A DNA stretch of 64,000 nucleotides from Gemmataceae bacterium (GCA_901538445.1 LR594585.1:883500-947499); one strand, 5' to 3'; counted from the stretch's first letter, positions 8,796 to 20,300 are shown. The notes: generated by a model not told the origin, from the letters alone. Numbers and translations are program-made.

Positions 8796-8903
8796 GAGAG
8801 TGTTGAAGAGTGTTGGTGTGTTGAGAGTGTTGGTGCCGACTCAATCACTTCGGCGTGATGAATGCAACACTCCCGACACAACAACACTCTTCAATACTCT
8901 TCT
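8796..8903. repeat. Imperfect inverted repeat overlapping the cdd stop codon
   Basis: Left arm 8796-8832 (gagagtgttgaagagtgttg...) and right arm 8865-8903 (...caacactcttcaatactctt) pair with only a few mismatches. The design resembles the 1977-2084 element (tandem agtgtt-g units) but the sequence differs. The right arm contains the last codons and stop of cdd, so that gene's 3' end is part of the repeat. Confidence 0.8.
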
Positions 8904-9292
8904 CGGGCAAGTTGCTTCGCGTCGAACCCGCGGGGCAACAACTCGCGCACCGTGAACCGCTCGGTGCGGCCGGTGAGGTTCGCGAGGATCACTTCGGCGT
9001 CCGGCGCGAACTCCCACAGAATTTGGCGGCACGCGCCGCACGGCGGGGTCAGGGCCGCGGTGTCGGCCACGATCGCCACCCGCTTGAAGCACCGGAACCC
9101 GCGGGCCACGCCGGTGAACACCGCGACCCGCTCGGCGCACGTCGTCAGCCCGTAGCTCGCGCTCTCGACGTTGCACCCGGCGATCACGGTCCCGTCCTCG
9201 GCCTCGAGTGCGGCACCCACCCGGAACTTCGAGTACGGCGCGAACGCCCGCTCGCGGGCCTCGGTCGCGGCGGTCACCAGTGGATCGGTCAC
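8891..9292 (-). CDS. cdd: Cytidine deaminase
   Basis: 133 residues from a GTG start at 9292 that overlaps the upstream deoA stop as GTGA. Converts cytidine/deoxycytidine to uridine/deoxyuridine in pyrimidine salvage. Zinc ligands are Cys52 and the catalytic Glu54 in TCAERV and Cys85/Cys88 in PPCGACRQ, the arrangement of the short tetrameric class. The length fits that class. The pairing with the pyrimidine-nucleoside phosphorylase is functional: the two enzymes act in consecutive steps. Confidence 0.94.
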   Translation of the reverse strand: MTDPLVTAATEARERAFAPYSKFRVGAALEAEDGTVIAGCNVESASYGLTTCAERVAVFTGVARGFRCFKRVAIVADTAALTPPCGACRQILWEFAPDAEVILANLTGRTERFTVRELLPRGFDAKQLAREEY

Positions 9293-10596
9293 GCGATCTC
9301 CTCGATCACGAGCGGCGCGCGGGGCGGCGGCTCGTCGGCGATGGTGAACGACTCTTCGAGCAGCGGCAGCGCCGCCATGAGCCGGGCGGTCGAGCGGTAC
9401 CGCACGTCGTAGATCGCTTCCGCGGCCCGCACCTGGTCGCCGGGCTTCGCGAGGCACACGATGCCGACCGCGTGGTCGACGCCGTCCTCGGCACGCTCGC
9501 GGCCGCCGCCCAGCACCATCGACGCGACCCCGACGGCCCCGGCGACCATCTCGGAGACGTACCCGGACCGGTGCGCGACGACCTGCATGGACCGCGGGGC
9601 GGTCGGGAGCCGGGTGTAGTCGTCGAGGGTCCGGGGGTCGCCGCCCTGGAACTCGATGCACCGGCGGAACACCTCAAGCCCGGCCCCGCTGAACAGCGCC
9701 GTCCGCACCTTCTGCGTCGCCTCCGCCTCGTCGGCCGCGAGCCCCGCGAGCTGGACCATGCGGGCCGCGAGCAGCACCGACAGGTCGGTGAGGTCGGCCG
9801 GGCCGTTCCCCTTGAGCGTCTCGGCGGCCTCGATCACCTCGAGCGAGTTGCCCACGAGCCGGCCGAGCGGCGCGTCCATCGCGGTGATGAGCGACGCCAC
9901 CCGGAGCCCGTTGGCGGTGCCCACGCGGGTGAGCGACGCGGCGAGGTGCCGCGCGTCGGCGAGCGACTTCATGAACGCCCCGTGCCCGCACTTCACGTCC
10001 ATCACGAGCCCCGAGATCCCCTCGGCGATCTTCTTGCTCAGGATCGACGCGGTGATGAGCGGGACGCTCTCGACGGTCGCGGTCACGTCGCGCATCGCGT
10101 ACAGCGTCTTGTCGGCCGGGGCGACGTCGGCGGTCTGGCCGATCATGCCGAGCCCGACGCGCCGCAGGGCCGAGCGGAACTCGGACTCGGACAGCCCGAC
10201 GCGGAACCCGGGGATCGCTTCGAGCTTGTCGAGGGTGCCGCCGCTGTGCCCGAGCCCGCGGCCCGACATCATCGGCACCACCACCCCGCACGCGGCCGCG
10301 AGCGGCCCGAGGACCAGCGAGGTCTTGTCGCCGACGCCGCCGGTGCTGTGCTTGTCCACCTTCGGGCCGGGCACGTCGGACAGGTCGAGGACGGTGCCCG
10401 AGTCGGCCATCGCGCGGGTGAGGTGCGCGGTCTCGGCCGGCGACATGCCGCGGAGCAGCGTGGCCATGAGCAGCGCCGAGAGCTGGTACGGGGCCCACCC
10501 CTCGCCGGTCGTGGCCCCGCGGACGAACGAGTCGATCTGGGCGGGCGAGAGCTCGCCCCCGTCGCGCTTCGTGCGGATGACGTCCACCGACCGCAT
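9289..10596 (-). CDS. deoA: Thymidine / pyrimidine-nucleoside phosphorylase
   Basis: 435 residues. Phosphorolyses thymidine or uridine to base plus (deoxy)ribose-1-phosphate. The phosphate-binding motif KHSTGGVGDK is at 82-91 and the family signature SGRGLGHSGGTLDKLE at 111-126. The all-alpha N-terminal domain and C-terminal alpha/beta domain are both complete. I cannot separate DeoA from Pdp by eye. First gene of a two-gene operon with cdd, whose start overlaps its stop. Confidence 0.93.
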   Translation of the reverse strand: MRSVDVIRTKRDGGELSPAQIDSFVRGATTGEGWAPYQLSALLMATLLRGMSPAETAHLTRAMADSGTVLDLSDVPGPKVDKHSTGGVGDKTSLVLGPLAAACGVVVPMMSGRGLGHSGGTLDKLEAIPGFRVGLSESEFRSALRRVGLGMIGQTADVAPADKTLYAMRDVTATVESVPLITASILSKKIAEGISGLVMDVKCGHGAFMKSLADARHLAASLTRVGTANGLRVASLITAMDAPLGRLVGNSLEVIEAAETLKGNGPADLTDLSVLLAARMVQLAGLAADEAEATQKVRTALFSGAGLEVFRRCIEFQGGDPRTLDDYTRLPTAPRSMQVVAHRSGYVSEMVAGAVGVASMVLGGGRERAEDGVDHAVGIVCLAKPGDQVRAAEAIYDVRYRSTARLMAALPLLEESFTIADEPPPRAPLVIEEIA

Positions 10597-10670
10597 GGGT
10601 GCCCCGTGGGTACTGGTGTGTTCGGTGGTGAACCCCGGTGACGCTGCTGGGCGTCGGCCGGAGGCGGCCG

Positions 10671-10844
10671 CCCCTCACCCGCCGCTCGAAGACTCGCGGC
10701 GACCTCTCCCCACATTCGTGGGGCGAGGTGGGGCGCGGCGGCCTCCCCCTCGCCGACCCACCCGCACCGCTGACGAGGAGCCCGCAGACCCCACCTCGCC
10801 CCGTTCCTACGGGGAGAGGTCGCCGCGGAGCGGCGGGTGAGGGG
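10671..10844. repeat. Long inverted repeat, family A
   Basis: Arms 10671-10733 and 10789-10844, sharing the cccctcacccgccgctcgaa ... cggggcgaggtgggg design with 256-440. It occupies the 333-base gap between the deoA start and the stop of the next gene, where I see no gene. Confidence 0.78.
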
Positions 10845-10929
10845 CCGCCACGCACGCGGTTCCCCGGCCACGCGAACGCGACCGGAGCACCGCACACCCT
10901 CACGTTGAACTCGAATCTTCCGCGGCCCC

Positions 10930-13284
10930 TCACCCCTGCGGGTTGCGGTTCGTCTTCTGGTACGGCAGGCGGACGCCGCGGAAGAACACGTCGTCGGCCC
11001 GGAGGAGCCCGAGGGGGACATCATACCCGGCCTGCGCCGCGATCGTCATCACCTCGTCCTGGTCCACGCCGTCGCCGCTGGCCCCGAACCCGCCGATCAG
11101 CGCGTACCCGCGGTACAGCGGCGCGCCGCCGGGGAAGAACACGACCCCGCTCTGGTTCAGCGGGGCGAACGGGCTGTGGAAGTTGGTGCCGGGGTTGAAC
11201 GCGTCGTACCCGACCACGCTCCGGTACGCCGACGCCGGGAGCCGCGGGCCGACCTGAACGCCGTTGAGCAGGCTCGCCCCGCCGTCGTTGAGCTGCGAGA
11301 ACGGGCCGGGCGCGGTGCCGCCGATCCCCTCGGGGTACCGCGGGCCGGACAGGAACCGGAACGTCCGCGACTCGAACGCGGTACCGGCCGGGACCCCGGG
11401 GAGCCGGTCGGCCGCCTGGAGCCGCCCCGCGTTCGCGTAGTACGCGACGTTGCGGGCCTTCGCCACGGCGACGTCCAGCGAGAACACGGTCGCGTCCGGC
11501 TGGCGGTACAGGCCCACGATGTTGCCGTTGAGGTCGGCGACCGCGAACACCATCTTGGTCCGCGACCCGAGGGGGAGCCGGATCGCCGCCCGGGTCAGGT
11601 TCGCCTGGTTGATCCCCTGGACGACGGTCCGCACGACGTCGGCCGCGGTGACCCCGGCCCCGTCGTGCGGCGCCACGATCCACCCCTCGGGCACCCGCAC
11701 CCCGCCCCGGAGGCGGATCGGGGTGCCCGCGACGAGGAGCTGGTTCGTGCCGTCGTCCGGGCTCCCGCGGCCGACCGAAGCGCCGACCCGCGCCAGGACC
11801 CCGAGCCCGGCGTTCCCGCCGGGGCCGAAGATGTCAAGTGTGACGCCGACGAGGTCGATGCGGCCGCTGGGCAGCCCGAACCCGGCGGGCACCGGGACCC
11901 CGCCGAGCGCCCCGACGGGCAGCGTCGCGACGCCGCCGATGGACGTGGTCGCCCCGCCGACCGCCGCGAACGCGATCCACTCGGCCTCGAGCGTCCGGTC
12001 CGGCCGCGACGGGTCGTACAGGGCACTGAGTGACGAGTTCGACTCGGTCGCGTACCCGGTGTTCCCCGGGAAGAACACGCCGATGCCGCCGACCGCCTGC
12101 CCGTTCTTGAAGATCGGGACGCCGCCCGGCAGCGTGGCGATCCCGCGGCCGACGGCGATCGGGACGCCGTTGGCGGTCCGCGGCGACACGCCCGACTCGA
12201 CCCCGTAGGAGTCCGGCTCGAACAGCCCCTGCCCGGGGGGCACGAACGCGGGGTTGATGTGGAACCGCTCGGCGAGCCGCACGTCGTCGGCGGTGCCGAT
12301 GACCCGGTCCGGGCCGGGGGCGTAGGTGCCGAGCCGGTTGGTGTGCTCGATCTGGAACAGGTCCACCATGGGCGTGTTCGGCACGTTCGGCGGGAAGTGC
12401 GCCCTGGTGCCGACCGGCGCGACGAACCCCGGCCCGCGGACCGTCGAGTGCGGGTTCGGGATGCTCGGGTTCGACTCGACCTCGCGCTGGGTGATCGTGG
12501 ACTGGCTGATGAACTGGACCGTGCGGCTGGTGAGCGGGGCCTGGTTGTTGCCGAAGAACGCGCCGGTGCGGGCCAGCGACACGGCCCCGTCGATGGCGAA
12601 CACGAGCTGCCGCGGGGAGCCGGTGACGGCGGGCGAGACCCCGCTCTCGACCCGGACCCCGAGGATGCGGCCGTTGCGGTCGGTGACGACGATGATCGCG
12701 TCCGAACTCGCCGAGGCCGCCGCGGCCCGCCGGAGCAGCGCGCCGACCTCCGCGGCCGTGAGCGTCTGCTGGGCCGCCGCGGCCGCCGCGGGCGGGACCG
12801 GCCGGGTGCCCGAGAGGATCCGGTCGGCGGGGTCGGCGGCGACCGTGTCGGTCGCCTTGACCTTGTAGAGGTCGTCGGCCCCCGGGCCCCCGTTGAACGC
12901 GACGCGCGCGACCCCGCCGACGAGCGCGTCGGTCCCGGGGCCGCCGAGGAGCGTGGCCGGCCCGCCCCCGGCCGAGAGCCGGTCGTCGCCGGCCCCGCCG
13001 GCGAGCGTGACCGGCCGCGCGACCAGGCCGCTGACGGTGATGCTGTCCTTGCCGTCGCCGCCGTGGACGACGACGCGGGTGACCGCCGCCGACGGGAACG
13101 CCCCGAGCCGGGCGGCCCCGTCCAGGACGATGATGTTGCCGCCCTCGGGGAGCACGCGGATGCGGTTGTCCCCGGGGTCGCCGGTGACGGTGAGGGTGCC
13201 GGCCGAGAGGGCCGCCGCGGACGGGACACTGCGGTCCTCGAGGGGCTCGCAGTTGAGGAGCGTTCGGCGGTTCGGGGTGGACAT
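10930..13284 (-). CDS. LEDR-tagged exported protein with GlcG/HbpS-like haem-binding domains
   Basis: 784 residues from ATG 13284, preceded by an aagg ribosome site; the open frame runs 13 codons further upstream. It has no ordinary signal peptide and starts instead with RRTLLNCEPLEDRSVPSA, a planctomycete N-terminal tag. Then comes a short RTX-like, Gly/Asp-rich region (about 65-150: GGDGKDSI, GGAGDDRL, GGPGTDAL). Two GlcG (DUF336)-like modules follow, at about 170-470 and 530-780, each with a helix-rich start (LTAAEVGALLRRAAAASA / VRTVVQGINQANLTRAA) and the 'GNIVGLYR' and 'GGIGVFFPG' type strands. GlcG/HbpS proteins can bind haem; substrate here is unproven. Flanked upstream by inverted repeats and tRNA-Thr. 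Confidence 0.8.
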   Translation of the reverse strand: MSTPNRRTLLNCEPLEDRSVPSAAALSAGTLTVTGDPGDNRIRVLPEGGNIIVLDGAARLGAFPSAAVTRVVVHGGDGKDSITVSGLVARPVTLAGGAGDDRLSAGGGPATLLGGPGTDALVGGVARVAFNGGPGADDLYKVKATDTVAADPADRILSGTRPVPPAAAAAAQQTLTAAEVGALLRRAAAASASSDAIIVVTDRNGRILGVRVESGVSPAVTGSPRQLVFAIDGAVSLARTGAFFGNNQAPLTSRTVQFISQSTITQREVESNPSIPNPHSTVRGPGFVAPVGTRAHFPPNVPNTPMVDLFQIEHTNRLGTYAPGPDRVIGTADDVRLAERFHINPAFVPPGQGLFEPDSYGVESGVSPRTANGVPIAVGRGIATLPGGVPIFKNGQAVGGIGVFFPGNTGYATESNSSLSALYDPSRPDRTLEAEWIAFAAVGGATTSIGGVATLPVGALGGVPVPAGFGLPSGRIDLVGVTLDIFGPGGNAGLGVLARVGASVGRGSPDDGTNQLLVAGTPIRLRGGVRVPEGWIVAPHDGAGVTAADVVRTVVQGINQANLTRAAIRLPLGSRTKMVFAVADLNGNIVGLYRQPDATVFSLDVAVAKARNVAYYANAGRLQAADRLPGVPAGTAFESRTFRFLSGPRYPEGIGGTAPGPFSQLNDGGASLLNGVQVGPRLPASAYRSVVGYDAFNPGTNFHSPFAPLNQSGVVFFPGGAPLYRGYALIGGFGASGDGVDQDEVMTIAAQAGYDVPLGLLRADDVFFRGVRLPYQKTNRNPQG

Positions 13285-13346
13285 CTGGGGTGCCTTGCGA
13301 GACCCGCGGGTGCGGGGTGCCACGTCCTGGCAGTCGGGCGAGGTGC

Positions 13347-13369
13347 CACGTGCCGGGGACCGGCACGTG
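13347..13369. promoter_or_regulatory. Inverted repeat upstream of the GlcG-like gene
   Basis: cacgtgccgg-gga-ccggcacgtg, a perfect 10-bp inverted repeat 63 bases upstream of the start at 13284. Its position suits an operator or an RNA hairpin in the leader; no regulator is identified. Confidence 0.35.
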
Positions 13370-13446
13370 ATTGAGTTTGGGGCCCCCGCGCTCGGCCGTC
13401 AACCCGTCTCGGGACGTTTCGTGGTCCGAGTTCCAGGTTGAACGCG

Positions 13447-13472
13447 AGCGGCCCGGCCGCGGCCGGGCCGCT
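13447..13472. repeat. 26-bp perfect palindrome (all G/C core)
   Basis: agcggcccggccg followed directly by its reverse complement, no loop. It lies between the GlcG-like gene start and tRNA-Thr. Function is not evident. Confidence 0.6.
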
Positions 13473-13495
13473 GCGGCGCGAAGTTCGGATCGGAC

Positions 13496-13523
13496 TTGCT
13501 GGCCCCGGCCGGCGCGATAAGAT
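13496..13523 (+). promoter_or_regulatory. Candidate sigma-70 promoter of tRNA-Thr
   Basis: TTGCTG (13496-13501), 16-base spacer, TAAGAT (13518-13523), about 65 bases upstream of the tRNA. A shifted -10 reading, GATACT, is possible. The stretch is the most AT-rich of the neighbourhood. Confidence 0.4.
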
Positions 13524-13588
13524 ACTCTCCGTCCTGGTGAACCCGCCCCAGGTGGGCAGTGTCACTGGGATCGTCGGCACGCCGACGC

Positions 13589-13660
13589 GCCGCCTTAGCA
13601 CAGCGGTAGTGCACCGCTTTCGTAAAGCGGGGGTCGTGAGTTCAAATCTCACAGGCGGCT
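13589..13660 (+). tRNA. tRNA-Thr (anticodon CGT)
   Basis: 72-base cloverleaf. The acceptor gccgcct (13589-13595) pairs with aggcggc (13653-13659). The D-arm contains agcggtagt, the anticodon arm reads ccgct-ttcgtaa-agcgg with CGT in the loop, and the T-arm is gtgag-ttcaaat-ctcac. The discriminator is T at 13660. CCA is not encoded. CGT reads ACG threonine codons. Confidence 0.95.
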
Positions 13661-13686
13661 CTCTTCTCGATCGCTTCTGATCCTCC

Positions 13687-13735
13687 TCAGAAGTCCCCAA
13701 GTCCCGAGATTGCAAGGCGTTCGGACGAGTGGCCC
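13687..13735. repeat. 49-bp direct repeat, copy 1
   Basis: Begins tcagaagtccccaagtcccg and is identical over 49 bases to 23737-23785 in the same orientation; similarity continues, degraded, for about 30 more bases. It starts 26 bases past the tRNA-Thr 3' end. On the minus strand it reads RPNALQSRDLGTS in one frame, a tail I associate with integrase or other mobile-gene ends in Gemmata genomes (unverified). Confidence 0.85.
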
Positions 13736-14146
13736 CGCCACTCTCCGACGCCTCGTCATTCTCGTGAATTCTCAACCGTCGCCGGATGTTGCTGCGCCCG
13801 CTGGGCGGTCCGGGCGGCTCGGAGTCGCCGGTCCCGGTCCGCGCGAGGACCGCGAATTCGTTCCCCGGTAGCACCGTCTTGGGAGTTTGTTGACGACCGC
13901 GCACAGGTCGAAGAGCAGCCTGAACATCAGCTCCCGCTTCGAGGTCACGGTCCGGCCGAGCCGCGGCAGGTCGGTGAGGAACCCGGTCGCGAGGAAGAAG
14001 CTCGGGGTGGACGGCGCCTTGGCCAGCACCTCGAGTTGCTCCACCGCGAACTTCCCGCGGAGCGCCCGCTTCACCGCGATCCCTTCCAACTTGATCGCCC
14101 CGGCCAGTTCCGCCGCGGTCGCGATCACCACCAGAGGAGCGAAAGC
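13690..14146 (-). pseudogene. Truncated, frameshifted gene remnant
   Basis: On the minus strand a protein-like segment runs in one frame (SAFAPLVVIATAAELAG ... LLFDLCAVVNKLP, about 14146 to 13880). A second frame then takes over (NEFAVLARTGTG ... RRRLRIHENDEASES ... NALQSRDLGTS) to 13690. The first part starts right after an in-frame stop, so the 5' end is missing. No domain is recognised. The arrangement beside a tRNA and a direct repeat suggests decayed mobile DNA. The rest of the 732-base stretch 13661-14392 shows nothing else firm. Confidence 0.35.
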
Positions 14147-14392
14147 TGATCATGCACCGGTCGCGGGCTACGGGAAACAGGCCTCGGGTCGGTTCGGCCG
14201 GGGTCGCACGCATTCATCGTACTGCGCTTCTCAACAGGTGCGGGTGGGATGAAATCCCGGGTGGGAAACGGTCACAAACCTCACGATCAGGCGGAAAGAG
14301 GAGTTTTCCGACTTGACCCATTGCCCCGGCACCTCTCGACGCACCTCGGTGTGATAAACTATTGGCACCACTTGGGTTCGCACCGAGGTTAG

Positions 14393-17300
14393 ATGATGCG
14401 ATGGGCACCGGCCGGTCGGGCGGGGGCGAGGGCGGGAACGCGCGCCGGGGTCCGTAGCCGGCTCGGTGTCGAGTGCCTCGAGGACCGCACCAACCCGGCC
14501 GCGGTGCCGACGGTGACGCTCACCGGCGTCCCGGCGGCCCCGCTCATCGGCGAGACGCTCTCGTTCACCGTGTCGTTCGACAACACGTCCCCGACCGACC
14601 CCGGGTTCGGCCCGTACGTCAACCTGTACCTCCCGGCAACCGGGGCCGACGGGGCCGGGGCGGCGATCGACGACGGCATCACGTTCGTGAGCGCGACTTA
14701 CCTCGGCACCACGGTCCCCGCGACCGTGGTGACCCTCACCGCCGCCGGGGTGGCGCACCCGTTCGCGAGGGACGCCACCGGCAACCCGATCGTCATCGCC
14801 CCGCCGGCCGGGTTCCAGGCCGGCGACCAGCTCGTCGTGCTCCAGGTGCCGTTCGGGGGCTTCACGGCAACCCAACCGGCCGCGAACATCGTCGTGACCG
14901 CCCGGATGAGCAACCTCGCCGACGTGGGCACACCGCTGCCGATCCGCGCCGAGGGCGGGTTCCGGTTCGGCAACGACCCGCTCGACAACCCGACCGCGGA
15001 CCCGAACATCACCGGGGCCGCGGCCACGGCGACCACGACCCCCGAACTGTTGCGGCTCACCAAAACCTATCTCGGGCCGGAGCAGGAGACGGTCACCGGC
15101 CCGAGCTACCCGCGGCAGTACCGGATCAGCGTGGACGTGGCCCCGGGCCAGACGATCACGACCCTCGACCTCACGGACGCGCTGCCCCCGGAGTTCCAGT
15201 TCGTCTCGGTCGCCTCGACGAGCGGCGGCACGGTCTCCGCGATCGCCACCCCGAGCACGACCGTCCCCGGCGGCACCCTCACCCGGCGGTTCGCGAGCGT
15301 CACCGGCACGGCCGCCGCGATCGACGCGCAGGTGACGTTCAACTTCTACGTCCCCCGCGTGGACGCCAACGGCAACGAGATCATCGACCCGGACACGGGC
15401 GACGACGTGCCCGTCACCAACAGCGGCTCCGGCCAGGGAACGTGGGACCCCATCGACCCGCGCGACCCGGTCGCGGCGGTGACGGCCGGCGACACGGACG
15501 CGATCACGGTGAAGTCGATCGCGGTCCAGAAGACCCTGAACATCGTGGCGGACACCGGCGCACCGGGCCTGAGCCCCGGGGACACGGTCGAGTACGCCGT
15601 CACGTTCCAGATCTCGGACTACTTCGCGTTCGACAGCCTGGTGCTGACCGACGTCCTCAGCGACGGCCAGGTGTACGTCGGCGGCAGCGCGACGCTGACC
15701 GTCCGCGACGGGCACCGGCTCCCCGCGACCTCGTCCGGGGCGTTCGCGCTCGGGAACGTGACCCTCCAGCCCCAGGACACGACCACCGGGACCACCACAC
15801 TGCTCCTTGCGATCTCCCAGGAACTGGAGGACCGCGGGTTCTCGGCCGACGGGCGGTTGCTCGGCGGCGCGGTCCCCGCGGGCGGCACCGGGGGGGGCTC
15901 GCTGCCGACCGCGACCCCGGCCCCGTTCGGCCCCACGCAGGGCACCGTCCGGTTCCGCACGGTCGTGCAGGACGCGTACGCGGTCAACTTCCCCTCGGGC
16001 GAGCCGGCCCTGAACCAGGGCGACCCGATCAGCAACGACGCGACCGCCTCCGGGGGCCTGCTCAACGTCTCCGACCTGACCCCCAACGGCAACAGCGAGA
16101 CCGACGGCACGCACGCGGAGAGCCAGATCGCGTCGGGCTCGTTCGTCAAAACCGTGTACGCCATCAACGGGGTGGTGAACGCGGCCGCGGCGCCGGCCAT
16201 CAAGCCCGGCGACACGGTGACGTACCGGCTCCGGTACAACCTCCCGACCGCGGACGTCGAGAACCTGAGGCTCACGGACTACCTGCCGCTGCCCATCTTC
16301 GACGTGGACGCGACCGGCGCGGTGACCGCGTTCGACCCGACCGTGAGCGCCGCCGCGCCCCTGGTCGGGAGGGCCAAGTTCGGGCCGAGCGACACGTTCA
16401 CCGCCCGGTCGGGGATCGTCCCGACCGTGGGCCTCGACCCCGCGGCGAACAGCGTCGCCTTCACCTACGGCACGTACAGCGACCCGACCAACGCGCCGGT
16501 CGTCGTGGACCTCCTGTTCACGGTCAAGGTGAGCGCCGACCCGTTCGCGGACCAGTTGCTCCTGAGCAACGCGGCGCGGGTCGAGTCGAACAACACGGTG
16601 CAGGAGTCGGTGACCGGCGACGGGATCGCCCAGGTGGTGCTGGGGGAGCCCGAGCTGAACATCACGAAGGGGGTGGTGGCCACCACCAACGCGGGCGGGG
16701 CGTTCGCCCCGGCGGCCGTCGGCCCGGTGCCGTTCAACGCCCCGGGCACGATCGGCCCGCGGTTCACCGGGACCGTCACCTCGGCGGGCCTCGCGGCCCG
16801 GCCCATCGACAGCGACCTGCGGAACGTGGACGCGGGCGACCTGGTGACGTTCGCGCTCGTGATCGAGAACACCGGGACCGGCCCGAACGGCGCGTTCGAC
16901 GTCCGCATCCAGGACACCCTGCCCACCGGGTTCAGTATCCCCCTGATCGGCACCCGGGGGATCAACCTGCGGGTCACCAACGGGGCCGGGACCCCGCTCG
17001 CGTACGCGCTCGTCGGCGGGAGCCTGTTCGGCAGCACCGGCGGCATCATCCTCACCGACCCGTCGGCCACCCGGGGGGCCATCGGCCCGGTCGCGGGCAA
17101 CGGGACCAACATCGTCATCGTCACCTACGACCTGCGGGTGAACGCCACGGTGAACCCGCTGGCCGCGCTCACGAACGTCGGGGCGGTCGCGAACTACGCG
17201 GCCGTGGAGGGCGGCCCGGACTTCACCGGCCCCGGGGCCCTCACCGACCCGGCGACGGTCACGGTCCGCGACGTCCGGCTCGCCAAGACCCTCGTCGGCA

Positions 17301-20300
17301 CCGAGATCAACAACGCGAACAACTCGAGCACCGAGGCCGTGGTCGGCGAGTTCGTGACGTACCGCGTCGTTATCACGGTCCCCGAAGGGGCCGTGCCCGG
17401 CGCGGTCCTGACCGACTTCCTGGACCCGCAACTGGCGTTCGTCGCCCTCGACTCGGCCGTGCTCTCCCCCGGGCTCGTCATCACCGGCTCCACGACCCCA
17501 ATCGTGGACCCCCTCAGCAGCGGCCGCGCCCTGACGTTCAACCTCGGCACCATCCTCAACCTGAACCGCGACAACACCGTCGCCGAGACCATTACCCTGA
17601 CGTACCGGGCAGTGGTTGTGAACACGGCGGACACCGCGGCCGGGGACCGGGCCACCAACTCCGCACGGTTCACGTTCACCGGGCTCTCGACGGCCAAGAC
17701 CGCGTCGGCCGCCACCGTGACGGTCATCGAGCCCCAGGTGAAGATCGACAAGACCGTGTCGGTGGACGCCGGGGGGAGCACCGGCGACGCCGGCGACCCG
17801 TTCACGTACACGATCGTGCTGAGCAACCCGCCCGGCGCCAGCCAACTCACCGCCGACGCCTTCGACCTGACGTTCGCCGACCTGTTCCAGGCCGGGCTCG
17901 CCGGGTCGCCGCTCACGGTCTCCGGGTTCACCGTCACCGACACCGCCGGGCTGGTCACGGCCGCCCTCTTCGAGCTGGTGACCGACCCGGGCACCGGACG
18001 GTTGGTGCTCCGGACCCGGGCCGGGCAGTCGTTCGACCTGCCCGTGAGCGGCACCCGCTCGGTCACGATCCGCGTCACCGGGAGCGTGGCGACGTCCGTG
18101 ACCCCCGGGCAGGTGGTCCCGAACACCGCCGAGGTCCGGTGGACCAGCCTCAACGGGGACCCGGGCCAGCGGTCCGCGTTCACGCCGGCCTCGACCGAGC
18201 GGACCGGGGCGGACGGGGCCGGCGGGCTCAACGACTACGTGGCCACCGACGCCGCGGACATCAACGTCCTCAACGTGGACCTCACCAAGTCGGTGGTGTC
18301 CACCTCGGAGGCCGCGACCACCGACCCGGCGGCCGTGGTCGTGGGCGAGGTCGTGCGGTACCGGGTGGTGGTCGCGGTCCCCGAGTTCGGCACCCCGACC
18401 CAGTTCCAGTTCGTGGACACGCTGCCGGCCGGGATGGTGCTGCTCCCGGGCGGCCGGATCGCCTTCGTGAGCGACGCCGGCGACGCGCTCACGTCCACCA
18501 CCCTCCCGCCGGACCTGGACCCCGACCCCCTCACCCCGCCGAACCTGTACCTGACCGGCGACGAGAGCACCGTCGCGACCGTCGTGCCCGAGTTCCCGAT
18601 CCCCGGGGACGTCGTCACCATCGCCCCGGTCGGCGGCCGCCAGCGGGTCACCGTCGACCTGGGGCTGGTGTCGAACCCGGACGTGCCCGGCGACAACGAC
18701 CTGGAGTTCATTGTCGCCGAGTTCAACGCCCTCGTGACGAACGTGCCCGGGAACCAGGCCGGGACCAGCCTCGTGAACGAGGTCGCGACCCTCCAGGGGC
18801 CGGCCCTCACGCCCACGGGCGAGGTCGCGAGCACCGCCCTGCGGGTCGCCGAGCCGGCAATCTCGGGTGTCGCCAAGACCGTTGTGTCGCTGGTCGACCG
18901 GCAGCTCCCGGCCTCGCAGTTCTACGACGCGGGGGACCGGGTCCGGTACGCGGTGGGGTACTCCAACGGCGTCGGGCCGAACGTCTCGACCGCGTACGAC
19001 GTGCGGCTCCTCGACACGCCCCCCCCGGCGAAGATGGGCGTGATCCCGGGCAGCGTCGCCGTGTTCCGCAACGGCGTCCGGATCACCACCGGGTTCACGA
19101 ACAATTCGACCGCGACCGCGGCGGACGTGACCCTGGCCCAGGTCCGCCCCGGGGATGTGATCACCATCAACTACGACGTGGTGCTGACGGTGGCGGTCGT
19201 GGCCGGCGAGACCATCCCCAACACGGCGACCGTGACCTGGACGAGCCTCCCCGGGGAACAGGGCACCGCGACCAACCCGACCGGCGGGGCCACCCCGGGC
19301 GCGTCCGGGGCCGCCGACGGCGAGCGGAACGGCACCACCGCCCCCGGCACCCTCAACGACTACAACGGGGCCGACACCGCCGCCATCCAGGTCGCGGCCC
19401 CGGAGCTCACGAAGTCCATCACCGACTCGTCGTTCGCGTCCACGACCCTGAACCAGTTCAACGGCGGGGTCACGGACCTGGCGATCGGCGAGGTCGTGAC
19501 GTACCAGTTCGTCATCACCCTCCCCGAGGGGACCACGAACCTGACGTTCACCGACCGGCTCCCGCTCGGCCCGAACCAGGAACTGCTCGGGCTCCTGGAC
19601 CTCGCGTACACCCCGGGGCCGAGCGGGACGTTCCCGCTCGACCTCAGTCGGGTCACCTCAACGGTGCTCGACGCCGACGGCGACGGCGTCCCCGAGGGGA
19701 TCACGATCGACCCCGGCACGCTCGTCAACCCGCCCGACGGTGCGACCGACAACAATGACCGGATCGTGTTCACCCTGCGGGCGCAGGTGCTCGACGTGGC
19801 GGACAACGTCGCGGGCCGGCCGCTCACGAACACCGCGACCATCGACTGGGGCACCGGGACCGCCACCAGCGCCGTGGCGGCCGAGGTGGTCGAGCCGGAC
19901 CTGAACGTCGCCAAGTCGGTCGCGGCCGTGAACGGCATCGCGGCGAGCGACGCGGCGACCCCGCCCCGGGTGGACGCGGGCGACGTGGTGACGTACCGGG
20001 TCCGGGTGACCCACACGGCCGCGTCCACCGCGTTCGCGAGCACCATCGCCCTCACCGACGCACTGCCCGCGGGCCTGCAACTGGTCCCGGGGAGCGCGAC
20101 CATCGTGTACGCCCCGAACTACGCCGCGCTCGGGGTGCCGGCCCCGACGCTCACCGGGAGCGGCAACGCGGTGACGTTCTCGGCCGACTTCCTCGACCAC
20201 CCGGGCGCGCCCACCTCGGCCGGGGTGCTCGACGAGTTCGTGTTCGAGTACCGGGCGGTCGTCACGGCGGCCGCGAACCCCGGCGACGTCGTCACCAACA

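Noticed and set aside
13540-13690. Short peptide-like frame reading RFELTTPALRKRC beside tRNA-Thr
   Set aside because: This is the well-known false translation of tRNA sequence; the stretch folds as tRNA-Thr.
14313-14357. TTGACC and GATAAA upstream of the giant gene as a promoter
   Set aside because: The spacing of 33 bases is far beyond the 15-19 expected for a sigma-70 promoter.
14231-17845. Long minus-strand open frame of 1,204 codons, and similar plus-strand frames such as 14473-19758
   Set aside because: They lie entirely over the giant DUF11/SdrD gene in other frames and consist of Arg/Gly/Pro/Ala-rich sequence typical of GC-rich shadow frames; the real frame has clear domain repeats.
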